This document shows positions 54,934-63,725 of a stretch of 64,000 nucleotides of DNA, one piece after another. This stretch comes from Clostridium sp. BJN0013 (GTDB taxonomy: Bacteria > Bacillota > Clostridia > Clostridiales > Clostridiaceae). The translations under genes and the position numbers were made by a program. The notes beneath the pieces are model-generated. The model was given only the letters and a program-made list of their open reading frames with translations, did no database searches and was not told the DNA's origin. The DNA lies in NCBI RefSeq assembly GCF_040939125.1, contig NZ_CP162495.1, positions 2,666,001-2,730,000 on the forward strand, read 5' to 3'. Positions within the stretch are counted from its first letter, which is position 1, and each line of letters opens with the position of its first letter.

Positions 54934-56173
54934 TGACTTTAGAATAATCTATAACATTTCTCTTAATCTTTGAATTATCAACCTTTTTTAATGGATAAAC
55001 TGTATCGCATATATTATTGTCTTTGTCAAAAATGAATGCCTTATTTAAATCTATAGGTGAGTACCTTAAATTAATTCTTTGCCCTATATACTTTGCAGGA
55101 ACTTCAAATTGAAGACAATTTAATTTAATTGTAGCGTCATTACTAACCTTTCTACTTACTCGATGTAGAAAATGGTTATCTAATTCTTCATGTGGTATAA
55201 ATTTCATTTTATCCATATCTTGAATATATCTTTCTCTAGGGGTTATACTTAAAGAGGAGTGAATACAATTGATATATTTCTCATTTAAGTATTTATTGAA
55301 ATCTATATTTAAGGCTTCTAACGAAGTGTAATCATTCCAATTGATGCCATTCATCCAGTTATCTTTTATAGTTCTAAAGGACCTTTCTATTTTACCTTTT
55401 GACTCTGGACTGTAAGCCTTTGTATGAATTAACTCAATTCCTAAAGAAGCACAAATTAGCTGTAACTGATCATTTTTATAGGTTCCTCCATTATCTACAA
55501 ATAGTCTTTTAGGAATTCCATATTTTGAAACAGCTTTTTTAAATACAGTCTGCATATTCACCGCATTGTCTTGAAAAAAAAATTCACCATGAAGTATTAG
55601 CCGGGAGGCATCATCGATAAAGCTTATCAAGAAAGTTTTCTTCTTTTGTTGTCCAGTAACCTTAATAATAGGGCCATAGGAAGTGTCTGACTGCCAACAA
55701 TCGTTTGCAAACTCCATTTCATAAGCTTTTCTATCTACAGGAGCTAATTGGCTTCTTTTCAAGTTATTTTCCCTTATGTATCTTAAAACTGTTGCTAAAG
55801 AAGTTTTACTCTCTTTAACATATCCTTCTTCAATAAGCTTTTGATAAACTAAGCTTCCTGTTATATAGGGTAATCTTTCTTTTAATTCATGAATTTTTGC
55901 AATAGCATTAGCATCAATATTTCTAGGTTGTCCTACATCGGCTCTCGCCTTAGGTATAAGTGCATCAAAACCACCATGTTTATAATTTAGAAACCACTTT
56001 TTTATGGTTCCAGAGGAAATTTTAATGTTATGTCCATTTGGTAAAGTATGTTCTTTAGACGCAATATCTCTAAAAAATTGATTTTTAGAAGCAGCTTCAT
56101 AAGTTTCATTTACTAAAGGAGCTATTAAAGAGAATCTAAAAAGAGCTATGGCTTGTTTTCCTTTATCTTTCAC
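54920..56173 (-). CDS. DDE (rve) transposase of the three-gene transposon
   Basis: 417 residues. N-terminal HTH (ISSGTIKKWFLNYKHGGFDALIPK), integrase core at about 155-330 with Asp in CWQSDTSYG, second Asp in RLFVDNGGTYKND and Glu in SPESKGKIERSFRT (DDE). C-terminal Mu-type beta barrel. It should cut and join the element's ends. Intact. Confidence 0.88.
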   Translation of the reverse strand: MKDKGKQAIALFRFSLIAPLVNETYEAASKNQFFRDIASKEHTLPNGHNIKISSGTIKKWFLNYKHGGFDALIPKARADVGQPRNIDANAIAKIHELKERLPYITGSLVYQKLIEEGYVKESKTSLATVLRYIRENNLKRSQLAPVDRKAYEMEFANDCWQSDTSYGPIIKVTGQQKKKTFLISFIDDASRLILHGEFFFQDNAVNMQTVFKKAVSKYGIPKRLFVDNGGTYKNDQLQLICASLGIELIHTKAYSPESKGKIERSFRTIKDNWMNGINWNDYTSLEALNIDFNKYLNEKYINCIHSSLSITPRERYIQDMDKMKFIPHEELDNHFLHRVSRKVSNDATIKLNCLQFEVPAKYIGQRINLRYSPIDLNKAFIFDKDNNICDTVYPLKKVDNSKIKRNVIDYSKVNGGE

Positions 56174-56265
56174 AATGAAAAACCTCCTTAAAATATATTT
56201 GATTTGATATTACCAGGACAAGCTATCAAATTCTATTCAAGAGTTATGTGGGTTGGAAAAAGTAC

Positions 56266-56931
56266 TCAGTAGAAGCCCCCAATATAAATTGGACGAGGTA
56301 AAACATTTTGAAACTTAAGCATTAGAAATATCCACTGAGAGTTAAAGAAATATTGGTATAAAAAGTTCCCATTCAATTGATAGTTGGCAATTGCGGGTAC
56401 TATCGCATCTAGAGTAGAAGCCATGGAGGAGCTTAGGCTTCTTAAAACAGATTTACAAGAATTAAGAAATGATGAAAGTTTTGATATAAACACATAAATG
56501 ACTTGAAAAGAAATAGAGAAATTCGAACTTATTTCCTTAACTTTATGCTGCTTAGAATAATATGCTGTTAGAACCTTTAAAATAAATGAAAAAGAATAAA
56601 TACAATAAGGTATAATATCATTGGGCAAAATAGCGTGAGTGCTCCTACATGAAGAGCATTTAACCCTTAAAATAAGCATCTTTCTATCTTGTATATTGTC
56701 AAATTCATCAATAAGGAAGACATTTCTTTCGTAGCAGCCATGTCTAGTTAAGGAATGTTTTGCGCCACACTTTGGACAAGTATAAATAATAATTGAATAA
56801 TTTTTTAAAATCCTATCATCATAATTATTGAAATTTACTGTAAAATCTATTATCATAATATTATTGGTTTGAACTATCTTTATAGTTCTATTCAGATTTG
56901 GAGAAGTAACTTTGATCGGTGGCTTCTCCAT
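56266..56931 (-). CDS. DUF6431-like zinc-finger protein of the transposon
   Basis: 221 residues. Two CxxC pairs (TCPKCGAKH and KCSSCRSTH) form a zinc ribbon at about 50-90. The following part is helical and hydrophobic, including PNDIIPYCIYSFSFI. DUF6431-type proteins occur beside DDE transposases with an ExeA-like ATPase. Its job in transposition is not known to me. Confidence 0.65.
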   Translation of the reverse strand: MEKPPIKVTSPNLNRTIKIVQTNNIMIIDFTVNFNNYDDRILKNYSIIIYTCPKCGAKHSLTRHGCYERNVFLIDEFDNIQDRKMLILRVKCSSCRSTHAILPNDIIPYCIYSFSFILKVLTAYYSKQHKVKEISSNFSISFQVIYVFISKLSSFLNSCKSVLRSLSSSMASTLDAIVPAIANYQLNGNFLYQYFFNSQWIFLMLKFQNVLPRPIYIGGFY

Positions 56932-57019
56932 TTCTTATTTTATATCAAAAACAAAGGATAAAAGAATGTTAGATATATTTCTCATATTCTTTTATCCTTT
57001 TTTCATTCTAGTGGTTAAA

Positions 57020-57139
57020 TTAATTTGAAATAATAACTGATATTTGAGAGCGTGTAAAATACAAATCTACAGTTACGCTGAACATGCATGTCAGAAGCAA
57101 TACCACGAAAAGGATAGGCAGGATTCTTTTCAGTTTCAT
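57020..57139 (-). CDS. Small ORF with signal peptide, cut at the transposon end
   Basis: ATG at 57137-57139 with AAAGGTGG 7 nt before it. The first 22 codons make a good signal peptide (KRILPILFVVLLLTCMFSV). The last 17 codons come from the transposon end. Without the transposon the frame would continue into the virB4 side and stop after KPFAE. A truncated gene of the Tad island is likely. Confidence 0.5.
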   Translation of the reverse strand: MKLKRILPILFVVLLLTCMFSVTVDLYFTRSQISVIISN

Positions 57140-57173
57140 AAGATTACCACCTTTCAAAATTAATTTTGCATAG

Positions 57174-57203
57174 AAAAAAACCGCAAGACTTTGTGCCTTG
57201 CGG
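57174..57203 (-). terminator. Terminator after the large secreted Tad-island protein
   Basis: CCGCAAG/CTTGCGG 7-bp stem with a 9-nt loop and a T7 run on the minus strand. It follows the stop at 57224 by about 20 bp. Confidence 0.85.
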
Positions 57204-57223
57204 TCCTGTTTCTTTTCTGTTGG

Positions 57224-58924
57224 TTATGGTCTTACAGGCGCGATATGCCAGTCATCCCAAAGGCTTCCCCCGATAGTCACCGAATCGGTGAGGTTCATGG
57301 AGAGCATGCCAACCGGAGTCCAGCAGTCGATAAGCCATGTATACGGCGTATAACTTCCGTCCGGCATCCATATGGGAGTGAAATGCGTCCGCCGCTTGTA
57401 GGTTGAGTATTTGTTGGGCGCGAACTCAAATTTGGAGCTGTATCCGGTCTGTGTGCGTTCCAACAGCCGCCAATAGGTATTGTACTGGAATTCGGGGAAA
57501 TAGGTAACCGCGTTCTGTGCGTCGGTTACCGCCGAGGATTGATTCGTACTGACGTTGGCGGTAACGGCCTGATTGATCCCATACCCGCTTCTCATCGTTT
57601 TTCCTGACGCGGTGGGATCTTTTGCGTCCGGAACAACGCTCATGGAAGCCGAAAGGCTGGCGGTATACGCAAGCCAGTCCAACTCCCACCATCCCTGGTC
57701 GGACCAGAAGCCGTCCTCATCCGTCCCAATCCATACCCAATTGGAATGCCATCGCGGGCGCCATACGCCCCATGATGCCGAGGTTTTCTGCGCTTTGTTC
57801 GGCACGGATGGCGCGGTATAGGAACTATTCCGGTCATCGGCCACCGGATTCGGAGGATCGTTGCCGGAGAGATCCACAATCTTTGCGGTAATGGTTCCCT
57901 GGCTTGCGGTGCCATGTCCGGTCACCGATACGTTAATCCGCATAGTCTGAGGTGTCGACGGAGTCTTCCAACGCACCCACACCAGCTGGCTGTCGCCTTC
58001 CGGATAATACACACCGCTTACGGTATAGGTCTGACCGCCGATTGTAAACTTCACTGTGACGGGCTGATCGGGATCTGCCTGACCGCCACTCACGGTCACC
58101 GAGGTGATTACCTCGGTATTGACCCTGTATTCATAATCAGACGCGGCTATTTCAGGCGGCTCCGGTTCCGCGTCGTTGAAACGCACAATACCGAGCCCAA
58201 GGGATGAGATAATATCCGCGTCGGACGCGGCTTTGGTTGTGGAACCACCCCAGGCGGGATAACCAAGATCCGGAGTTTCCAGAAACATCGCCAGAGGCAG
58301 GTTTTTATGACTGAGAGACACCATCTTGCTCCGCAGTCCGCCGTCCAGCTGCCGGTCAAAAAGCGCGGCTTCGGTGGCGGTCATTGCATACTTGATCCCT
58401 CCGAAAGTCATGTAGGCAATGGGTTCCAGGAGCAGCCGGTACTGCCCGTTTATTAAAACATCGAAATTCATTCCCGTGAGTCCGACGATGCTCCGGATAA
58501 CCTGCTCGTCGGTGAAATAGCTTTTAATGGCTTCAATATTGCCGTTTCCGCTGGAAGTGCTGATAATTTTCGGAAGCGGCTGGGTTGGATTCGTATAGTG
58601 ATATGCACCCTGTACAGGTGATAAAGATCTTCCGTTCGTGTACTGCATCTTACTGACTTTCCCGAAATGGATTATCGAACTTACGGGTGTTTTGTTGGTT
58701 AAATCAATCGGTGCTGTTACTACCGCATGGTCGCTTACCCGGATAACCGTCACCCTTACGCCCTCATCGCCGGTATTCCAGTAATCGGTGCCTGTGCCGT
58801 TACCCATCCCTCCGCCGCCTCCATCCACATTCCCGTCCCCGATACTATCAGCATGAGCAGTAACAGGAGCTAATAATGTCAGCAGCAATACAAGCGATAA
58901 AAAAACACCGAGCACTCGTTTCAT
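57224..58924 (-). CDS. Large secreted protein of the Tad-like island
   Basis: 566 residues from ATG 58924 (AGGAGG before it). Signal peptide (VFLSLVLLLTLLAPVTAHA), then a Gly-rich linker, a middle region with a DEQVIRSIVGLTGMNFDVLINGQYRLLLEPIA motif, and Ig-like beta repeats (about 280-380). The C-terminal part is Trp/Tyr-rich (WIGTDEDGFWSDQGWWELDW). Function is unknown to me. A surface adhesin or pilus-associated protein is plausible. GC content about 52%. Confidence 0.6.
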   Translation of the reverse strand: MKRVLGVFLSLVLLLTLLAPVTAHADSIGDGNVDGGGGGMGNGTGTDYWNTGDEGVRVTVIRVSDHAVVTAPIDLTNKTPVSSIIHFGKVSKMQYTNGRSLSPVQGAYHYTNPTQPLPKIISTSSGNGNIEAIKSYFTDEQVIRSIVGLTGMNFDVLINGQYRLLLEPIAYMTFGGIKYAMTATEAALFDRQLDGGLRSKMVSLSHKNLPLAMFLETPDLGYPAWGGSTTKAASDADIISSLGLGIVRFNDAEPEPPEIAASDYEYRVNTEVITSVTVSGGQADPDQPVTVKFTIGGQTYTVSGVYYPEGDSQLVWVRWKTPSTPQTMRINVSVTGHGTASQGTITAKIVDLSGNDPPNPVADDRNSSYTAPSVPNKAQKTSASWGVWRPRWHSNWVWIGTDEDGFWSDQGWWELDWLAYTASLSASMSVVPDAKDPTASGKTMRSGYGINQAVTANVSTNQSSAVTDAQNAVTYFPEFQYNTYWRLLERTQTGYSSKFEFAPNKYSTYKRRTHFTPIWMPDGSYTPYTWLIDCWTPVGMLSMNLTDSVTIGGSLWDDWHIAPVRP

Positions 58925-58943
58925 GGGATTCCTCCTTTCAACG

Positions 58944-58971
58944 CAAAAAAGCACAGCATTTCTGCTCTGCT
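58944..58971 (-). terminator. Terminator between the Tad-island genes
   Basis: AGCACAGCA and TGCTCTGCT pair (one mismatch), loop of 4, with a T6 run on the minus strand. It ends the transcript of the gene at 58995. Confidence 0.75.
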
Positions 58972-58994
58972 TCTCCTGCTTATTTTATTAGCTG

Positions 58995-59546
58995 TCAGTC
59001 CATGTCTCCGATTTTGTTGCCGTTTTCATACATATCATCCGCTTTAGTGCCCACATTATCTCCACTATTGTCTACCCAGCCGAATCCTGGCACCCACACC
59101 TGCCCTTTATCATTTTTGTCACCTGATTTTGGCGTTGACGAAGATGTATTGCTATCCGGCTTTGTTGCCGCCGGAGTGGATTTATCCACTTTTTCACCAT
59201 CTGGCTTTTGGGAGGGGTTGGTTTTTGCTTCCTGCGACGGCTCCGGAGGCTTTGTAACCTCAGACTGAATACTCTGATCAGTCCCGGTGGAATTGCCGGT
59301 GTCCGTAGACTGATCAGGCACCTCGGATGAATCGATGGGGTTAGCGTTTACCTCCTGTGTACCGGATGAATCTGTGCCGGGAGTACCGGGACTGACCACA
59401 TCCGATGCAGGTGAGGAAGGCTGAAGGGCCGCATCCCTGGGTTCCTCCGTTTTAAACTGTGAGGCTATCGCTATAACAAGAACTATGCACACCACGCCGA
59501 GGCCGGCGATGGTTAGCCGTTTCTTTGCTCTGTCGGTAAGTTTCAT
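58995..59546 (-). CDS. DUF6550-like membrane-anchored, Ser/Thr/Pro-rich protein
   Basis: 183 residues with one membrane helix at about 12-30. A long disordered segment rich in Ser, Thr, Pro, Asp and Lys follows, then a compact end (QVWVPGFGWVDNSGDNVG). This end repeats in clostridial mobile-element secretion islands. It may link the membrane with a surface protein. Family assignment is tentative. Confidence 0.55.
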   Translation of the reverse strand: MKLTDRAKKRLTIAGLGVVCIVLVIAIASQFKTEEPRDAALQPSSPASDVVSPGTPGTDSSGTQEVNANPIDSSEVPDQSTDTGNSTGTDQSIQSEVTKPPEPSQEAKTNPSQKPDGEKVDKSTPAATKPDSNTSSSTPKSGDKNDKGQVWVPGFGWVDNSGDNVGTKADDMYENGNKIGDMD

Positions 59547-59642
59547 AAAGGGTTACCTCCTTTTCAATTGTTTCTGGTGTTGTTTTTTCAACCACACCAT
59601 ACTACAGAAGTTTCCGGAAGTCTATGGCCAATCCGGAAACAG

Positions 59643-60188
59643 TTAAAATAAAGGCATATATTTGACCTGCGCCTTGAGATTTATCCTCATGGGAGGCAGG
59701 CTTTGTCCGCAAAAGGACACCGGAACCTCCAGCTTTACGGCCGCGTCGGCCAGAAACCATTTGGAATTGTCGGGATCTGCGGGGGCGAAGGGCATGTTTT
59801 CAAGGTCGACGGAGAGATCCGACAGGCGGAACTCAATCGCATTCCCGGCATATTTCACATGGCTTCCGTTTTCCGAGCGAAGCCCCAGCACCTTATCCAG
59901 CCTCTTATATATATCGCCATAATCAAGGCTTTCGTTAAAATCATCGGCAGAGGGCTGATAGGCTCCGCTGTAGCCCTCCCGGACTCCGTGGTACACCTCG
60001 CTGTAGTTGTCGTTAACTGTCGAAATCACGGCGGACTGCACCGCGTCACGAACACCCTGGGCAATGATCATCAGGCGGATGTATTCGGAGATACCGCAGA
60101 AGATAATCAAAAGGGCAAGGGTCACCGCGACGATGAGCGGGAAGGATGTACCTCCCTTATTCCTGATTATACCATATATTTTTCTCAT
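59643..60188 (-). CDS. TadE/TadG-like pilus-associated protein
   Basis: 181 residues. N-terminal pseudopilin-style start (RNKGGTSFPLIVAVTLALLIIFCGISEY) with Gly-Gly and a long hydrophobic helix, then a soluble domain. It fits minor pilins of Tad-type systems. Its start overlaps the DUF4320 gene by 4 bp. Confidence 0.7.
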   Translation of the reverse strand: MRKIYGIIRNKGGTSFPLIVAVTLALLIIFCGISEYIRLMIIAQGVRDAVQSAVISTVNDNYSEVYHGVREGYSGAYQPSADDFNESLDYGDIYKRLDKVLGLRSENGSHVKYAGNAIEFRLSDLSVDLENMPFAPADPDNSKWFLADAAVKLEVPVSFCGQSLPPMRINLKAQVKYMPLF

Positions 60189-60580
60189 TTCCAGTACACC
60201 TCGCTCTTGCCGCTTGCCTGCGCCTTCAGGGTGACAGGGAAGCTCCCGAACCCCCCGAACACTCCGATATCCGCCTTTGTGCTGACTGTCACGGTAAATT
60301 CCTCATTAAGCTGAAGCCTTCCGGTCTTTGACCACGAAATGTCCGGAGCAAGGCCGGTTTCTTCGGTAAGGACCTGCGCCCTGAGGGTGGTTTCACTGCC
60401 GACGCGCCCGGCGATTTCCGCTTCCCGGCACAGCTCCGAGGCATAGGTGTCCAGCTGGTTCTTGGTCACAAACACCGGCAGGACGCTGACCGCCACCGCG
60501 ATGACCATCATCACGCACAGCACAAGCACCGCCGTGTCGATATAACCCTCGCCGCGACGGGAGCGGAGCAGCTTCAGCAT
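60185..60580 (-). CDS. DUF4320 pseudopilin-like protein
   Basis: 131 residues. N-terminus RSRRGEGYIDTAVLVLCVMMVIAVAVSVLPVF resembles a processed prepilin, and the length and sequence fit DUF4320 of clostridial Tad-like islands. Overlaps the genes on both sides, so translation is coupled. Confidence 0.75.
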   Translation of the reverse strand: MLKLLRSRRGEGYIDTAVLVLCVMMVIAVAVSVLPVFVTKNQLDTYASELCREAEIAGRVGSETTLRAQVLTEETGLAPDISWSKTGRLQLNEEFTVTVSTKADIGVFGGFGSFPVTLKAQASGKSEVYWK

Positions 60581-60945
60581 AGGCGCACCTCCTGCTCGGG
60601 CGGACGGAAGGCTTCGTCCAGCTCGTATATTTGCTCGGCATCCCCCTTGTCAACAATGTTCCAGAGAACATGACTCATTTCCTCGTCATGGGAAACATTC
60701 TGTTCATTCAGCCACTGATCCCGCACAACCTGCAGCGGGTTTTCAAAGCGCAGCAGGTATTCCGTGTATTCCGGATCACAGCCGTCCATGAGTTCTTCGT
60801 ATACGAGCTTTGCCGCGGCGATTTCCCCGACCTGCTCGATCAGGTCGGATGCCGGTTTGGTCTGAAGCTGCTGGATATAGGAACGGTAATTTGCCTCTAT
60901 CTTTTCCCGCAGCTTTTTCTCCAGTTTCTTTTGATCCATATTCAT
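60574..60945 (-). CDS. DUF3848-like protein
   Basis: 123 residues from ATG 60945 (GGAGG before it); longer starts upstream have no site. All-helical, acidic: KLREKIEANYRSYIQQLQTKPASDLIEQVGEIAAAKLVYEEL. DUF3848 proteins occur in clostridial conjugative and Tad-like elements; function unknown. Confidence 0.6.
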   Translation of the reverse strand: MNMDQKKLEKKLREKIEANYRSYIQQLQTKPASDLIEQVGEIAAAKLVYEELMDGCDPEYTEYLLRFENPLQVVRDQWLNEQNVSHDEEMSHVLWNIVDKGDAEQIYELDEAFRPPEQEVRLC

Positions 60946-60959
60946 GAGAGTTCCTCCTT

Positions 60960-61841
60960 CTAAAACATATTGCCGAGAGAATCCAGGATCTGCACGGCAA
61001 TGACAGCCAGATAGGTGAGCAGGAAGCACAGAAGCATGATAAACGAATATACCCGGATCTTCGGCGGGATCTTCTGCGCCTGACCTTTCAGCCGCTGCAA
61101 TTCCAATGCTTTAAAGTCATGCGCCAGCATCTGAAAATACACGGCGCCGTTATCGCCCCGCAGGACGCCGATCAGCCCTCGGACCACATCGGAAAGCATC
61201 GGGGAATTGAGCCTCGCCTCAAACCTTGTCAGCGCCGCCTCATAGGAAGATGAGCGCATGTCCGCCGTCAGCACATCCAGTTCGCGGGCGAAGGCGGGAC
61301 CGGCGTTTTTCTTGTAATTTTCGATCATCGCCAGAACGTCGCGGCTGGCCTTGAGTGTCTGTTCAACGGTAGCGACAAACCGGGGCAGTTCTCCCTCGAT
61401 CTGGTCCCGCTTTTTCCGGAGCCGCTCGTCGGCTTTCCGGATCTCTTTGAAATAGGTCAGCACGGAAAGGATGATCAGCACCGGCGAGAGCAGCGGAAGC
61501 AGAATCAGGCACGGGATTACCCCCAGCATGATTGCTCCCGCTTTTGTAAGGGCATAGGCGGAATACACCTCCGGCGTCATGGAAATTCCCGCCGCCTTGA
61601 GGACGTTTGCCATCCTGCTGTGCTTGTACTCATCCATCCGGATGTATTTTGACAGCTTTACCGCTTTTGACATGAGCCAGGCGTCCACGGTCTTTGCAGC
61701 TTTTTTGTCCGCTTTTCCGGCGCCCAGCATGGCTTTGGCAGTCCTCATGGTCGGGAGCTTCAGCCTGTCCGCCAAAATGAGAAACAGGCCCAGGGCGAGA
61801 AGAATTCCTGTAAAAAACAGTTGATTCATCATCCGCGTCAC
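60960..61841 (-). CDS. TadC-like type II secretion system F-domain protein
   Basis: 293 residues: N-terminal membrane helix, basic cytoplasmic part, helices at about 105-140, T2SSF domain (about 150-260, RFVATVEQTLKASRDVLAMIENY), and a final membrane helix. It is one of two inner-membrane platform proteins of Tad pili. Its start overlaps the end of the tadB-like gene by 4 bp. Confidence 0.85.
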   Translation of the reverse strand: MTRMMNQLFFTGILLALGLFLILADRLKLPTMRTAKAMLGAGKADKKAAKTVDAWLMSKAVKLSKYIRMDEYKHSRMANVLKAAGISMTPEVYSAYALTKAGAIMLGVIPCLILLPLLSPVLIILSVLTYFKEIRKADERLRKKRDQIEGELPRFVATVEQTLKASRDVLAMIENYKKNAGPAFARELDVLTADMRSSSYEAALTRFEARLNSPMLSDVVRGLIGVLRGDNGAVYFQMLAHDFKALELQRLKGQAQKIPPKIRVYSFIMLLCFLLTYLAVIAVQILDSLGNMF

Positions 61842-62290
61842 CTCCTGTACTCAATGGGCCGGGTCAGTCTGATAACGCGCGCGGCTGAGATAAAGATCGC
61901 GGCCGCGCAGACCGCGAGGATAATCTGTCCCACCACGGTGTGCATCAGCGTATGGTACCAGCTCTTGTTGAGGAAATACATCACGGGGATGTTCCCGGCT
62001 ACCATCATCGCCATGATGATGAATTCCTTGCGCGGCTCCGACACCAGGTATTCCAGATCCGCGTTGACAATCCGCATATCGCTGAGCTTTGAAACAATCG
62101 GCGTCAGCGTTGTCTTGAGGCTGCGGTCATACTGGCAGGCGGCAATAGCGTCGCACCACTCATGGAACACCTCGTTTTCGATTTTTGGCTTCATGACATG
62201 AAGCGCCGCCTCCACATCGGGGTTAATGAGTTTTACCTGCGTCAAAAATTCCGCAAAAACGCTCCTGACAGGCGGATTAAGGTATTGGAC
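61838..62290 (-). pseudogene. TadB-like gene, 3' part (split by IS4 element)
   Basis: From the target duplication (62281-62290) the frame reads VQYLNPPVRSVFAEFLTQ and then the T2SSF part (KPKIENEVFHEWCDAIAACQYD), a membrane helix, and ends IRLTRPIEYRR. Joined with 63726-64000 the frame is restored without any base change. Confidence 0.9.
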
Positions 62291-63725
62291 CTAACCTACG
62301 GACAGCTAATAACCATATAAATGGGAATTAAAATTTGTATAGAAATATTCTGAAAATAATAAAAAGCACCAATTCATAGTATAAAATTGATTTGCAGCAC
62401 AATTTTACTAGAAAAGGTGGCTTATTATGATCAATGATCAAGAATATATTACTACAGAATTAAAAAAAATACTAGAAAAAATGATAATTTTATCATCATA
62501 CCGTTTAAATAACTTAATAGCTATAGTTGTAGGAATAATAGTTTCACAGTCAGTTATATTATCCAAAATATCTCAAGAGCTGAAGGATTCCTATTCTTCA
62601 GGTACAGAAGAAAGTAAAATTAAAAGATTGAGAAGATTTTTAACTAACAAGGCTATTAATTGTGAGAAAATATATGAATTCTTCGCATATAGGTTACTAC
62701 AAAAGTATAAAAGTCATTCAAAGAAAATATATATAATTTTTGATCACACAACTATTATAGATAAATTTGTTATATTACAGTTTTCTTTAAAAGTGGGAAG
62801 AAGGGCAGTTCCCCTGTGGTATAAGATGTTCTTATATAAAGATGAGGGAAGTAAAGATTTCAAGTATATTAAACAAGGACTTAATTTTATACATAAAATA
62901 GTAGTTCCCTATAATTTTGATGTTACAATTTTAGCAGACAGGGGATTTAAAAGTGTCGATTTGTTTAAGTTTATAGATAAGACTTTAAAATTCAAGTATT
63001 GTATCAGGTGTACAAAAAATTTAAAAATATCAATATGCGGTAAACCAAATATAAAAAAGCTGGGAAATATAATACCTTTAAAGGGAAAGACAAGACACTT
63101 TTACAATGTAAAATTAACATCTAAAAAATATATATGCAATCTGGCAGTCTGCAGGGCAGAAAGTTCTGATGATACCTGGTTCATAGCAAATAATTTAGAA
63201 CAGACCTTTTCAATTAGAGAATATAAAAAAAGATTTGATATAGAAGAAATGTTTAAAGATTTTAAATCTGGTGGGTTCAATTTAGAAGGTACCTGGACAC
63301 ATAATATCCAGTATGCAAGAACCTTATATTTATGCATTTGTATAGCTTACTGCTGGATGATAACCCTTGGAACATCTTGTACAAAAGATAAGAAAAATAA
63401 ACTTATTGGGGCTACAAAAACATTGAGAGACAAACAGGTAAGAATCTACAGCTTATTTAGGGCTGGAGTTAAATGGTTCAAAAGATGTTATTATTCTTTA
63501 AGAAATACCTATTATTTAAAAATTGCTTTTACATTATATGAATATTAGTTCCTTTTATTTACATTGACATAAAACACTGTTATAAGTATAAATTTATACT
63601 TACATTTTAATCAATTTATTCAATAATAATCAATTAGGAATATGATTAAATCCTTGAGTATAAACATCAACATCAATCATTATACTTTAATGGAATTTTA
63701 TATAAATTTACTGTCCGTAGGTCAG
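62291..63725 (+). mobile_element. IS4-family insertion sequence, copy 2
   Basis: 1435 bp. Inverted repeats CTAACCTACGGACAG (62291) and CTGACCTACGGACAG (other strand, 63725), 14 of 15. Flanked by GGTATTGGAC at 62281-62290 and 63726-63735, a perfect 10-bp target duplication as expected for IS4. Confidence 0.95.
62427..63548 (+). CDS. IS4-family transposase, copy 2
   Basis: 373 residues. Catalytic blocks IIFDHTTIIDKF (Asp), VTILADRGFKS (Asp), YKKRFDIEEMFKDFKSGG (Glu, Y-(2)R-(3)E pattern). Same length as the gene at 45227. Complete, so the element may be active. Confidence 0.92.
   Translation: MINDQEYITTELKKILEKMIILSSYRLNNLIAIVVGIIVSQSVILSKISQELKDSYSSGTEESKIKRLRRFLTNKAINCEKIYEFFAYRLLQKYKSHSKKIYIIFDHTTIIDKFVILQFSLKVGRRAVPLWYKMFLYKDEGSKDFKYIKQGLNFIHKIVVPYNFDVTILADRGFKSVDLFKFIDKTLKFKYCIRCTKNLKISICGKPNIKKLGNIIPLKGKTRHFYNVKLTSKKYICNLAVCRAESSDDTWFIANNLEQTFSIREYKKRFDIEEMFKDFKSGGFNLEGTWTHNIQYARTLYLCICIAYCWMITLGTSCTKDKKNKLIGATKTLRDKQVRIYSLFRAGVKWFKRCYYSLRNTYYLKIAFTLYEY

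Larger units (their letters stand above)
53884..57072 (-). mobile_element. Three-gene transposon (DUF6431-like, DDE transposase, ExeA-like ATPase)
   Basis: Ends: TGTTGATTTAC at 53884 and, read inward, TGTAGATTTG at about 57071, alike at 12 of 17 positions. TTACG occurs at both outer sides (53879-53883 and 57073-57077), a candidate 5-bp target duplication. Genes on the minus strand: zinc-finger protein, integrase-core transposase, AAA+ ATPase. Layout resembles Tn5090/Tn402-type TniA-TniB systems with an additional gene. Confidence 0.65.

Noticed and set aside
57224-58924. Long overlapping frames on both strands in the GC-rich region
   Set aside because: They mirror the real genes at high GC and lack ribosome sites or recognisable domains.
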